Below are positions 19,321-28,282 of a stretch of 64,000 nucleotides of DNA, piece by piece. The stretch is taken from contig CAVQEK010000004.1 in NCBI GenBank assembly GCA_963711495.1, positions 2,046,001 through 2,110,000 of the forward strand, given 5' to 3'. A program made the position numbers and the translations under genes. This DNA comes from CAVQEK01 sp963711495 (GTDB lineage: Bacteria; Bacteroidota; Bacteroidia; Cytophagales; Cyclobacteriaceae). The notes beneath the pieces were generated by a model. The model did no database searches, was not told the DNA's origin, and saw nothing but the letters and a program-made list of their open reading frames with translations. Position 1 is the first letter of the stretch; every line of letters begins with the position of its first letter.

Positions 19321-21828
19321 ATGAACCTCGAAAAACCTGAAATCCGATCGATCTTATCCGAAATTTACCACGAAGGTTGTCTTCTTGATAATTGTGATAT
19401 GCGTGAATTGGCGGTAGTACTGGAACACATAGCGGAATCATTATATGCCTATCCAACCATTGTGGCCTGGCAGAAAATCAAACTTGACAGGCAACGCTTC
19501 GACAAAGCTCCATACACCGGACTTCTTGTGAAGTTTAAGGAAAGCGTCTTGTTCACTTTGAAAAGAAAAATTATCAAAAGTGTACACGAACTCATTGAGA
19601 AAAAGCAGGAAATGCAAGCTTTTAATTTATGGTTTAATGCGTATGTTGACGCTTTACTAAATTGGGAGGGGGACATTTTTGGGCCTTTGTGTAAAACACT
19701 TTTTAATTTTTCATCATCCCGTAAGAAGGAAATTGAAAACTATGTTGTGCTCAATTACCTCATTTTGGATAGTAAATGGCCTGAAACATTCGAATATTTT
19801 CTGGAACTCGGAAAAATGGAGGCGCTATCTTCTTTTCAGCGGAGTTCATTTATGGTGTACGCCGGACAAGTAATGATGTATCATTTAAATTATCCGGATA
19901 AAGCGAAATCTTTGTTTGATACAGCTAAATCTTTAGAACCTGGCAACGTGAAGGTGGAACGGGTGTTCGGAGAATACGCCTTGGTGATGAAAGACCTTGA
20001 ACAGGCCCGGAGTCACTTTTTAAATGCTGTTTCTATCGATGCACATGAAATTGAAAATTATAATTATATGGGCGATACCTATCTGGAAGAAAAAAAATGG
20101 AATGCTGCTGAGCAATGGTATAATGATGCGCTCAATATAAATTTTATGGATACTTTGCCATTGTCGAGGTTAATTATTCTTTCCGGAGAAGAGGAACTTA
20201 TTGACAGCCGCAAGGATTTTATTGATGATCTACTGAATAAAGCAAAATTGCTGGAAAGAAACAGGGATGATGAAAATTATCTGTACAATCTATACCGCGA
20301 TGCGGGTTATGCATATTCCAAAACAGCCAAATATGAACAATCGGTAAATTATTATAAGAAGGCGGTAGAACTTAAACCTGACTATAGTACTGCCATGATC
20401 GATATGGCCTATATTCTGGCCTACGATAAGCAATATGATGAAGCGGAAAAATGGTTTAAAAAGTCGATTAATGCTGGCATGGAAGGGATTAACTTTGCCA
20501 GTTATTGGGGATTAGGCTGGTTATATGAGCAAACCAACGACATCGATAAATCCCTGGAATATTACAAAAAATGCATCGGACTACGCAGCTATGGTAATGA
20601 CAGGGTTTTTAACATTCTGGGCATTCTAAATTATAATAAGGGTCTATACGATGAGGCTGTATCAAATTATAAGAAAGCTATTGCAGAAAATTCTACAGAG
20701 ACGGTGTATTTTGATAATCTGAAAAATGCAATCGAAAAGAAAGGAGATCAAAAGGAATTACAAACATTTTATGAGCAGTTGGCTGCGACTTTTCCAAATA
20801 ACTACGAATATCTCAATCAGATAGGTGTCTATTACCATAATCAGGCAGATTATAAGAAAGCCATTGAATTTTACTCCAGGGCGATTTCTTTGGAGCCTAA
20901 ACGGTCAGTGTACTGGGAAAATCGTGCTTTGGCCAAAGAATTACTGGTCTTATATGATGAAGCAGAACAGGACTATCTCAAGGCGCTCGCTTTGGGTGAA
21001 AATGCTAATCTGTTGAATTCTCTGGGAGTTATTAAATTCAGGCAAAAAGATTTCAAACGTGCTTTGGCATATTTCAACCACAGCATTGAATTAGAAAGTA
21101 ACAATCCACTTTATTATGAAAATTTAGGATTAGCGCAGGAAAATCTGAATGATTTTGCCGGGGCAGAGGAAAATTATCGAAAGGCCATTGAAATCAGTAA
21201 GGAAGATGCACGATACTTGAACCGGCTCGGATTATTTTATCATAACCGAGCATCGTATGATGAGGCTTTAAAATGGTATAAAAAAGCATCGGAAAAAGAT
21301 GAAGGGAATATTTTATATCTTGAAAATGTGGCAATCGCTTACGAAAATCTCAAAGAATATGAAAAGGCGGAAGCGATATATAATCGGTTGTTGACAGATC
21401 ACGAGGATGATCTTTTTATCAATACGCGCCTGATCAGTGTAAAACTTTTTCAGAAAAAGTATGACGACGTGCTAAAGAAAGTAGAAAAATTGCTACAGAA
21501 ATTTCCTGAAGCGTCTGAATTGTATCAGATCAAGGGGATGGTGTATGAAGAACAATTTTTATACGAGAAAGCAATAGAAACTTATGAAAAGGCCCTTGAA
21601 CTTGATCCGCAAAGCGAATATTTCAACAACCGGATGGGCATCATGCATTATTATATTGGGACACAGGAGGATCTGAACTTGGCGTTGTCATATTATCAAA
21701 AAGCGATTGATGCCAACCCGGATATGGGCATTTATTATAAAAATATTGAACTGGTTTACCGGGCACTTGGTGATGAAAAAGCCGCACAAGCAGCCAACCA
21801 AAAAGCGATTGATCTTGAAAAAAGATGA
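19321..21828 (+). CDS. Long TPR protein of the CHAT locus
   Basis: 835 residues. The first about 170 residues are a helical non-TPR domain starting with IRSILSEIYHEGCLLDN and containing a second helical part (VHELIEKKQEMQAFNLWFNAY). The rest is a run of roughly seventeen tetratricopeptide repeats, recognised by recurring A-x-x-x-Y-x-K-A-I/L-E-L-x-P/N patterns such as NYYKKAVELKPDYSTA and AIETYEKALELDPQS. No signal peptide, so it acts in the cytoplasm as a binding scaffold. A 10-base palindrome ATGCATGCAT sits at 19307-19316 just before the start. The N-terminal domain may be an adaptor that recruits the CHAT protein, as in other CHAT/TPR pairs; this is inferred. Confidence 0.85.
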   Translation: MNLEKPEIRSILSEIYHEGCLLDNCDMRELAVVLEHIAESLYAYPTIVAWQKIKLDRQRFDKAPYTGLLVKFKESVLFTLKRKIIKSVHELIEKKQEMQAFNLWFNAYVDALLNWEGDIFGPLCKTLFNFSSSRKKEIENYVVLNYLILDSKWPETFEYFLELGKMEALSSFQRSSFMVYAGQVMMYHLNYPDKAKSLFDTAKSLEPGNVKVERVFGEYALVMKDLEQARSHFLNAVSIDAHEIENYNYMGDTYLEEKKWNAAEQWYNDALNINFMDTLPLSRLIILSGEEELIDSRKDFIDDLLNKAKLLERNRDDENYLYNLYRDAGYAYSKTAKYEQSVNYYKKAVELKPDYSTAMIDMAYILAYDKQYDEAEKWFKKSINAGMEGINFASYWGLGWLYEQTNDIDKSLEYYKKCIGLRSYGNDRVFNILGILNYNKGLYDEAVSNYKKAIAENSTETVYFDNLKNAIEKKGDQKELQTFYEQLAATFPNNYEYLNQIGVYYHNQADYKKAIEFYSRAISLEPKRSVYWENRALAKELLVLYDEAEQDYLKALALGENANLLNSLGVIKFRQKDFKRALAYFNHSIELESNNPLYYENLGLAQENLNDFAGAEENYRKAIEISKEDARYLNRLGLFYHNRASYDEALKWYKKASEKDEGNILYLENVAIAYENLKEYEKAEAIYNRLLTDHEDDLFINTRLISVKLFQKKYDDVLKKVEKLLQKFPEASELYQIKGMVYEEQFLYEKAIETYEKALELDPQSEYFNNRMGIMHYYIGTQEDLNLALSYYQKAIDANPDMGIYYKNIELVYRALGDEKAAQAANQKAIDLEKR

Positions 21829-22031
21829 ATTACTAGTGAGCGGAATCCTGAAAATGACATGAGCGAATACATTGATTAAAGGCTCACAAGAAGATCTTTT
21901 TAGTTTCTGGATTTTTATAGTAATCCTGATTTATTCCTGATACCCACAGTTCGGGATTTTCTGATGAATGGCAGTGGATCATTTAATATGGCATTGCTTT
22001 GAGATCACTTCACTCCGAAGGTTGCTTTACC

Positions 22032-22039
22032 TAACTTTG
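22032..22039 (+). promoter_or_regulatory. -7 box TAACTTTG upstream of the cyclase gene
   Basis: An exact match to TAnnTTTG, 20 bases before the ATG at 22060, giving a short leader. No well-spaced -33 TTG was found (the nearest TTTG is about 30 bases upstream). It suggests the cyclase can be transcribed independently of the CHAT/TPR genes. Confidence 0.45.
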
Positions 22040-22059
22040 GTGCTGAAACGATTACATTC

Positions 22060-23346
22060 ATGGCTGCAGATAAATTAGAAGAACAATTTTCACTGGACGT
22101 ATTGAATCAGGAAAGAATGCGTTCCAGGTTGTTGGCTGTGGTAATTTTCTTGGTATTGGTTGGTTTTATTGCCAACGGGTTTTTCTATCTGGATGATTTC
22201 AACCTTTTTTTCAGCGATAAATTCTACCTCTTCATTGGCATCGGACTATTGTTTATGCTGGCTGTCAGGGCTATGGTGATATCTGTCATGTTGCCAAAAT
22301 GGTTCCGGATTTGGGGAGAATTACCAAAATTTATCAGGTATGTCAATGTTTTTCTGGAGATTTCCGTGCCTTCCATGGCTATCGTTCTTTTCACCAATCA
22401 GGTCAATCCTATTAATGCACTGCTCGCGCCGATCACTGATGTTTATTTTCTTTTTATCCTGCTGTCGGTTTTGGAAATGGAATTCAAACTTTCGCTATTT
22501 TCCGGTTTATTGGCTGGAATTCAGTATTTGGCGATCTCATTATATTTTATTCATGATGCAAATGTTCCGGAAGGATTTCATTTTTTTTATGCGCCGGTCA
22601 ATTACCTGGGCAGGGCAATTATATTGTCGATTGCCGGTATCACTGCCGGCGTAATTGGCCACCAGATAAAAAAACGTGTACTGGATTATTATCTTGAACT
22701 TCAGAAAATAGACCGTATGGAAAAAATTTTTGGTCAACAGTTGTCTTCTGAAGTTGCCAGGGAATTGCTCGAAAAGAATGTGGTTATACAAAGCAGAAGC
22801 CGCATGGTGTGTGTCATGTTTTTGGATATCCGTGGATTTACGGTAATTACCGAGCACAAAACACCCGAAGAGATCATTGCATATCAAAACGCAGTCTTTC
22901 CATTTATGATTGAAATTGTACATCAGCATCATGGAATTGTTAACCAATTGTTGGGAGATGGTTTTATGGCAACTTTCGGGGCTCCGGTATCGATGGATAA
23001 TGACTGTCAGAATGCAGTTTATGCAGCACTAGACATTCTAAAAGAATTGGATCATAAAAATAATACGCACGCTTTTGATGAAACCAGGATTGGGATTGGT
23101 TTACATTACGGGCAGGTTGTCAATGGCAATGTTGGCTCTGAATTGAGGAAACAATATTCGATCACCAGGCAAACGGTCATAATTTCATCGAGGATTGAAG
23201 AACTCAATAAAAAATACGGAAGCAGTTTGCTGATCTCCAAATCCGTGAAAGAAAATTTCGATCAAATCCCTGCGGAATTCGTGAGTTTAGGACAGGAAAA
23301 CATCAATGGGTATTCCACGCCTCTTGAATTATTCCGGCTGGTGTAG
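22060..23346 (+). CDS. Membrane class III nucleotide cyclase with degenerate substrate motif
   Basis: About 428 residues. Residues 20-215 contain around six hydrophobic segments; a short coiled linker (LDYYLELQKIDRMEKIFGQQLS) leads into a class III cyclase domain. Both metal-binding aspartates are present: FLDIRGF (Asp256) and LLGDGFMATFG (Asp300). The later motif, usually GDxVNxxxR, reads TRQTVIISSR: the Asp is Gln371 and the transition-state Asn is Ile374, while the Arg (Arg378) remains. The other cyclase in this window (52861) keeps all of these. This protein may therefore have low, altered or no cyclase activity, or act as a nucleotide sensor. It follows the TPR gene by 231 bases with its own promoter box. 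Confidence 0.85.
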   Translation: MAADKLEEQFSLDVLNQERMRSRLLAVVIFLVLVGFIANGFFYLDDFNLFFSDKFYLFIGIGLLFMLAVRAMVISVMLPKWFRIWGELPKFIRYVNVFLEISVPSMAIVLFTNQVNPINALLAPITDVYFLFILLSVLEMEFKLSLFSGLLAGIQYLAISLYFIHDANVPEGFHFFYAPVNYLGRAIILSIAGITAGVIGHQIKKRVLDYYLELQKIDRMEKIFGQQLSSEVARELLEKNVVIQSRSRMVCVMFLDIRGFTVITEHKTPEEIIAYQNAVFPFMIEIVHQHHGIVNQLLGDGFMATFGAPVSMDNDCQNAVYAALDILKELDHKNNTHAFDETRIGIGLHYGQVVNGNVGSELRKQYSITRQTVIISSRIEELNKKYGSSLLISKSVKENFDQIPAEFVSLGQENINGYSTPLELFRLV

Positions 23347-23516
23347 CCGTGTAATTCGCGACATATTGTCTTATAATTGTCAAGATATTTAAAAAATCCA
23401 GACACATTGACATAAAAACACTTCAAAATTCGCTCAAATACCCGTGACATGTTATTGGTATATAGTTTGTATATATCCCACTGGATTTAATAAAAAAAAT
23501 GTTAAACAAGACAAAG

Positions 23517-23525
23517 AAAGGAGGA
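23517..23525 (+). promoter_or_regulatory. Strong Shine-Dalgarno AAAGGAGGA of hsp20
   Basis: AAAGGAGGA lies eight bases (seven between) ahead of the ATG at 23533. It is a full match to the 16S anti-Shine-Dalgarno, which is unusual here where most genes have weak sites. It fits a protein that must be made fast and in quantity under stress. Confidence 0.7.
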
Positions 23526-23532
23526 CTTAGTT

Positions 23533-23988
23533 ATGGCACTCATTAAAAGAACCAACAGTTTTTTCCCAAGTGTACCATCACTGTTTGATGACTTCTTCAC
23601 GAGGGATATGTTTGACTGGTCGCTGAATAATTTTGCTGACAGCGGGTCTTCTTTACCGGCTGTAAACATCAAAGAAGATGAGAAAGAATATTCAGTGGAA
23701 GTAGCAGCACCTGGTTTGAAAAAGGAAGATTTTAAAATTGAACTGGACCACAATGTCCTGACCATCTCTTCTGAAAAAGAATATAATGATGAACAGAAGG
23801 ATAATGAAGGAAATTACACCAGAAGAGAATTTAGTTACACGGCATTCAAGCGTTCATTCAATTTACCGGAAAATCAGGTAAATGCTGATAAAATAAGTGC
23901 AAATTATTCAGACGGTGTGTTGCATATTCATCTGCCAAAGATGACTGAAAGTAAAGCAAAACCTGTGAAGACGATTAAGATTGGGTAA
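23533..23988 (+). CDS. Hsp20/alpha-crystallin small heat-shock protein
   Basis: ATP-independent chaperone that holds unfolding proteins. The 151-residue protein has a short N-terminal arm (RTNSFFPSVPSLFDDFFTRD), an alpha-crystallin domain of about 95 residues with VNIKEDEKEYSVEVAAPGLKK and the DGVLHIHLPK strand, and a short C-terminal tail with a VKTIKI motif resembling the IxI anchor used in oligomer assembly. It is a single-gene unit: strong Shine-Dalgarno upstream and a hairpin terminator 22 bases after the stop. A possible promoter (TATAGTTTG near 23461-23469) precedes it. Confidence 0.96.
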   Translation: MALIKRTNSFFPSVPSLFDDFFTRDMFDWSLNNFADSGSSLPAVNIKEDEKEYSVEVAAPGLKKEDFKIELDHNVLTISSEKEYNDEQKDNEGNYTRREFSYTAFKRSFNLPENQVNADKISANYSDGVLHIHLPKMTESKAKPVKTIKIG

Positions 23989-24010
23989 GAATAGGTAGAA
24001 AGGTTTTGGA

Positions 24011-24039
24011 GAGGCTGATTTTTCAGCCTCTTTTTTTTT
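24011..24039 (+). terminator. Rho-independent terminator after hsp20
   Basis: GAGGCTG and CAGCCTC form a perfect 7-bp stem with a 6-base AT loop, followed by nine T residues. It ends the hsp20 transcript before the radical SAM gene. Confidence 0.9.
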
Positions 24040-24092
24040 GATGTAATGCTAATATATTTTGCAAATACTAAATATATTAGTAATTTTACAAA

Positions 24093-25148
24093 ATGGACCA
24101 AGAATATATCCAGGGCCGTGGCGCACAATTTAATCCCGACAATCCTTTTCATAGTCAAAACCAAATCATCCGTTATCCGGAAGGGATAGATGAATTCGTT
24201 CATGACAATCCAAAGACGGAAATTTATATTGAACACCCCAAACAAATCATTTCCAAAAATGAAAGTCCTGATATTCCTTTCACCTATTCTATAAATCCTT
24301 ACCAGGGTTGTGAACATGGTTGCATCTATTGCTATGCGCGGAATGTTCATCAATATTGGGGTTGGAGTGCCGGTTTGGATTGGGAAACAAAAATAATTAT
24401 AAAACCAGAAGCGCCGCGCATGCTTGAATCCATATTTCTGAAAAGCAGTTGGAAACCAGAAACGATTGTCATGTCCGGTAATACGGATTGTTACCAGCCG
24501 CTGGAACGCAAATTGAAAATTACCAGGGATCTGCTCAAGGTTTTTGCAAAGTATCGTAATCCAGTGGGATTAATTACAAAAAATAGCCTGATCACCAGAG
24601 ATCTGGATTTATTGTCGGATTTGGCTAAAGATAATTTGGTTAAGGTATTTTTTTCGATCACCACGTTGGATGAAACTTTGCGAAGGATAATGGAACCCAG
24701 GACTTCCAATGCCTTTAAATTGATGGAGGCTATTAAAAAATTGTCTGAACACCAGATACCCGTTGGTGTCATGTGCGGGCCGGTGATTCCATCGTTGAAT
24801 GATCATGAGATCACGCCCATTTTGAAAATGGCTGCTGAAAAAGGCGCCGTTTCTGCCGGATTTACTATTGCACGCTTTAATGGTTCGATTGCGGATCTAT
24901 TCGAAGATTGGATAAAAAAAAATTTTCCGGAGCGAGCTGATAAAATCCTCCATAAAATACGCGATATGCATGGAGGCAACCTAAACGATTCCCGATGGGG
25001 AAGACGCATGCGCGGCGAAGGGAAGTATGCCGAGATGATCCATAAAGTTTTTGATGCAGCCCGTAAAAAATATTTCAAAAACCGGCAAATGCCGGAATAC
25101 GATTTTTCGAAATTCCGAAGAGGTGGAAACTTCAATTTATTTGGTTAA
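24093..25148 (+). CDS. PA0069-family radical SAM protein
   Basis: Iron-sulfur enzyme that would cleave S-adenosylmethionine to start radical chemistry. The cluster motif CEHGCIYC (Cys73, Cys77, Cys80, spacing CX3CX2C) sits in the typical NPYQGCEHGC context of the SplB-like/PA0069 family. The barrel continues with MSGNTDCYQPLERKL and VGLITKNSLITRDLDLL. Length (351) and layout match the family, whose substrate is not established. The stop codon overlaps that of the convergent gene by 3-4 bases (TTAA at 25145-25148), so the two transcripts must run into each other. Confidence 0.9.
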   Translation: MDQEYIQGRGAQFNPDNPFHSQNQIIRYPEGIDEFVHDNPKTEIYIEHPKQIISKNESPDIPFTYSINPYQGCEHGCIYCYARNVHQYWGWSAGLDWETKIIIKPEAPRMLESIFLKSSWKPETIVMSGNTDCYQPLERKLKITRDLLKVFAKYRNPVGLITKNSLITRDLDLLSDLAKDNLVKVFFSITTLDETLRRIMEPRTSNAFKLMEAIKKLSEHQIPVGVMCGPVIPSLNDHEITPILKMAAEKGAVSAGFTIARFNGSIADLFEDWIKKNFPERADKILHKIRDMHGGNLNDSRWGRRMRGEGKYAEMIHKVFDAARKKYFKNRQMPEYDFSKFRRGGNFNLFG

Positions 25149-26428
25149 TTGCCAGGTTTTGTTGTATTCAATTCAGTTTTCTTGTCATCACCAGAACCCT
25201 GGCATTTTTTGGAATAAACTAACTTGGCTTCCTTAAGGCCTAAATTTTTAGCCCGATTTAGATCTTTGCATGCTTGCTCTTCTTTATCAATTTTTAAGTA
25301 AGCTAACCCGCGGTTATAGAGGTAAGCACTGTGATCAGGTGAATAATATAAAGCCATGTTATAGTCATTGATGGCTTGGGCATAAAGGTTCATTTTTGAA
25401 TAAGAATTGGCCCTGCTGCTATAGGCGTTTTCGAAATCGGGCTTTAATTCTACTGCCTTACTGAAATCTGAAACAGCACCTGTATAATCATTTAATTTAT
25501 CTTTTACCAGGCCTCGGTTGAACCAGGCTTTGTAATTGGTGGAATCCAAAAAAAGTACACTATCGATATCATTGAGCGCTTTTATATATTTTCCCAGATC
25601 GTACCACAACAAAGCTCTCTGAAAGTAGGCTTCCGGAAAATCAGGATTGTTAAAGATCATTTTGTTATACATCCTGATCAATTCCATTTTATCGCTATTG
25701 TGAGCTTTCATATTGGTGAGATTATATTGGGCTATGGAATTTTCCGGATCTTTTGTTACGGCAGTTTGGTAGTATTTTTCTGCACCCGTATAATCACCCA
25801 GCGCTTCCAATACCCGACCCATATTCACAAGATAATCCGTGTTTTCAGGATCCATCTCGGTAGTTTTTTGAAAAAAACCGATAGATTCTTCATAATTTTT
25901 GAGCTGATATTCACAAAGCCCTAGATAGTTGTAAATATCGGCTTTCATCGTTTCCATTGTTCCAACTCCACTGATACCGCGATCTCCTTTTGCCCGTTTA
26001 TAATAAACAGCTTGTGTTGCGCCGAAATCCATTGTCAGCAATTGTTTCAAATCTTCCAAGGCCAACTGATAGTACCCTACCAGATATCTTAAAATGGCGC
26101 GGTTAAAAATCGCTTCGGTATGTTTTGGGTCCAGATGGATCAAGGCGCTATAATCGGTAATTGCCCCCATTTTATCTCCCAGGGTTTCTCTGGTTTCTGC
26201 CCTGAGAAAATAAGCTTCATTGAAATACGGATTTTGTTGTATACAAATATTCAAAATTTCCAGCGCTTGTTCATAATCTTGGTGATTGATGGCCCGTTGT
26301 GCCAGTTGCATGTTTTTATGCGGTGAATTTTTTTGTTTATGAGGAGACAGGTCCTGGCCTCGGGTTGTCCAGACAGACATTCCCGTCAACATCAGCAACA
26401 ATGCGATCCATCGATAAACAGTCTTCAT
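25145..26428 (-). CDS. Exported TPR-repeat protein
   Basis: About 427 residues from the Met at 26428 (an upstream Met at 26452 adds a poor N-terminus). A signal peptide (KTVYRWIALLLMLTGMSVW) is followed by about nine or ten tetratricopeptide repeats, e.g. AIFNRAILRYLVGYYQLALEDL and AYSSRANSYSKMNLYAQAINDY. A four-codon-period Ala/Tyr pattern runs to the C-terminus. It is likely a periplasmic or outer-membrane-anchored scaffold. Specific function is not readable. Confidence 0.85.
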   Translation of the reverse strand: MKTVYRWIALLLMLTGMSVWTTRGQDLSPHKQKNSPHKNMQLAQRAINHQDYEQALEILNICIQQNPYFNEAYFLRAETRETLGDKMGAITDYSALIHLDPKHTEAIFNRAILRYLVGYYQLALEDLKQLLTMDFGATQAVYYKRAKGDRGISGVGTMETMKADIYNYLGLCEYQLKNYEESIGFFQKTTEMDPENTDYLVNMGRVLEALGDYTGAEKYYQTAVTKDPENSIAQYNLTNMKAHNSDKMELIRMYNKMIFNNPDFPEAYFQRALLWYDLGKYIKALNDIDSVLFLDSTNYKAWFNRGLVKDKLNDYTGAVSDFSKAVELKPDFENAYSSRANSYSKMNLYAQAINDYNMALYYSPDHSAYLYNRGLAYLKIDKEEQACKDLNRAKNLGLKEAKLVYSKKCQGSGDDKKTELNTTKPGN

Positions 26429-26539
26429 TTTTACAGATCCTTTCAGAAACACTTCATTTATTTCTTAACGATAAAAACCACAATAAATTTAAGCATTTGA
26501 ACAATGGGATATGAAAAGGACGCTTCAGCCAGGAGGGTC

Positions 26540-27235
26540 TCATCCATTCCTGAATTTTTCCAGAAAGGAATCGCGGAAGGTCAGTCCGATTGGCAGGGTC
26601 TCATTTCCGATCTTAACCTGGTTACCTTCTATAAAACGAATGTGTCTAATACCTAAAATATATGATTTATGGGTTCTAATGAATAGGCGAGGAGGAAGTG
26701 TCAATTCTAAATTGCGCAATGTTTCATTATTAATGATCACTTTTTGACCGGTATGGATTTTTACAAAATCACCGATAGATTGGATAAAAATAATATCGTT
26801 GTATGGTATCCGGTAAATTTTTTTATCCGACTTCACAGTAATATACCCATTCTCACCATTTTCCCGGTTCCTGGAAAATTCGGCCATTTTGATGGCCTTA
26901 TTGACAGCTTTCATGAAACGTTCGAATGAGATTGGCTTTACCAAATAATCCACAGCATCCAGATTGAATCCCTCCAGGGCAAATTCGGGATAGGCAGTAG
27001 TAAAGATGATCATCGGCGGGTCTTTCATGGCTTTGACCATGCTAATGCCTGAAAGTTTGGGCATGTTGATGTCGAGAAAGATCAAATGAGTCTCATTTTT
27101 CTGCATAAAATCCAACGCTTCGATAGCATTAAGAAAACGCCCCTTGAGTTGGAGTGCGGGAATTTCCCCGATGTGTTTTTCGAGCACATCGAGTGAGAGT
27201 GGTTCATCATCTGCAATGATACAATTGATGGTCAT
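26540..27235 (-). CDS. LytTR-family response regulator
   Basis: Residues 1-120 are a receiver domain with the acidic pocket ADDE, phosphorylatable Asp55 in FLDINMP, TTAY and the KPIS lysine. Residues about 135-231 are a LytTR DNA-binding domain (TVKSDKKIYRIPYNDIIFIQSIGDFVKI, ...RTHKSYILGI). Its start overlaps the stop of the upstream histidine kinase by 4 bases (ATGA), so the pair is translationally coupled and forms a two-component system. Confidence 0.95.
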   Translation of the reverse strand: MTINCIIADDEPLSLDVLEKHIGEIPALQLKGRFLNAIEALDFMQKNETHLIFLDINMPKLSGISMVKAMKDPPMIIFTTAYPEFALEGFNLDAVDYLVKPISFERFMKAVNKAIKMAEFSRNRENGENGYITVKSDKKIYRIPYNDIIFIQSIGDFVKIHTGQKVIINNETLRNLELTLPPRLFIRTHKSYILGIRHIRFIEGNQVKIGNETLPIGLTFRDSFLEKFRNG

Positions 27236-28278
27236 TTCAATTGGATTTCAAGTGTTACGCTAAAAGAATTTATTTTTTCCCTTATCACCAGCTTATGTTT
27301 ATGTGGATATATGAGATCCAAACGTTTTTTTAAATTTTCCAGACCAAAACCTCCTTCTTTTTGCTCGATGTTTTCCGCTTTGCCTTTATTATTTTCAACA
27401 CTAAGGCGCAGAAAATCGTGCTCAATGTGCAAAATTATATGAACAAAGGCGTTGCTGATATCTCCCTTAATGCCGTGTTTAAAGCTATTTTCTATCACGG
27501 GAATAAAAAGCAATGGGGCAATTTTCTGATCGGTAACTTCACCTTCGATCTTAAAAGTTATTTCATCTTTGTCGCTGGTTCTCAATTGCTGCGTGGCCAG
27601 GTAGTCTTTCAGAAAATCCACTTCTTTGCCGAGAGGGACTTTTTCTGCATTGGCTTCATAGATCATATACCGCATTGCATCCGATAACCTCAAGACAGCT
27701 TCTCCGGCCTGATCGGATTTTTTAATAATGAGCGAGTAAATGCTATTGAGGCTATTGAACAGGAAGTGTGGATCGATCTGGGTTTTAAGTGCTTTCAATT
27801 CCAGTTTCAATTTTTCTTTTTCCAGAACGTTCATTCTTGCTTCAGATTCTCTGAGTTGAAACCATGATTTCGAAAGACTTAGAAGCATGGTGAGTGAAAC
27901 GAAGACCACCATATATTTGGCAATTTCCATATGATCATAATAAGAAATAAGATAATAACCAGGGAAGATAAGATCTGCCAGGTATTCGAATGAGAGTATA
28001 TTGAATTCTACCGACAGAATGATCAATATAGCAATCAGTAAAAAATAAATAAAATATTGCCTTTTCTGAAAGAAACGGGGCACCAGAATCAGAAGGTTAA
28101 TATAACACGGGATAATCAGACTTATCAGGAAAATCACCGTATAAACATGATCTATTTTAGTGATCTCACTGGATGTCGCAAAGTGATTGAGCAATATCCA
28201 GTATGCCAGAACCCAGAATAAAACATGCTGAAATATCCGATTTTTGCCAATCTTAGAAGCAATAAGAAGGGGCTTCAT
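27232..28278 (-). CDS. LytS-type membrane sensor histidine kinase
   Basis: Four predicted membrane segments (about residues 15-135), a coiled linker (LRESEARMNVLEKEKLKLELKALKTQIDP) and the His-kinase motif HFLFNSLNSIYSLI, followed by a HATPase core with PVIENSFKHG and GFGLENLKKRL. This is the 2TMR/LytS-like family common in Bacteroidota. It phosphorylates the LytTR partner encoded immediately downstream. The signal may come from the lipoprotein encoded four bases upstream, which forms a three-gene operon with it. Confidence 0.95.
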   Translation of the reverse strand: MKPLLIASKIGKNRIFQHVLFWVLAYWILLNHFATSSEITKIDHVYTVIFLISLIIPCYINLLILVPRFFQKRQYFIYFLLIAILIILSVEFNILSFEYLADLIFPGYYLISYYDHMEIAKYMVVFVSLTMLLSLSKSWFQLRESEARMNVLEKEKLKLELKALKTQIDPHFLFNSLNSIYSLIIKKSDQAGEAVLRLSDAMRYMIYEANAEKVPLGKEVDFLKDYLATQQLRTSDKDEITFKIEGEVTDQKIAPLLFIPVIENSFKHGIKGDISNAFVHIILHIEHDFLRLSVENNKGKAENIEQKEGGFGLENLKKRLDLIYPHKHKLVIREKINSFSVTLEIQLK

Positions 28279-28282
28279 TGGT

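Noticed and set aside
17875..21828. Type III-E-like CRISPR TPR-CHAT protein
   Set aside because: No CRISPR repeats or Cas genes in the window; the TPR and CHAT parts are separate genes.
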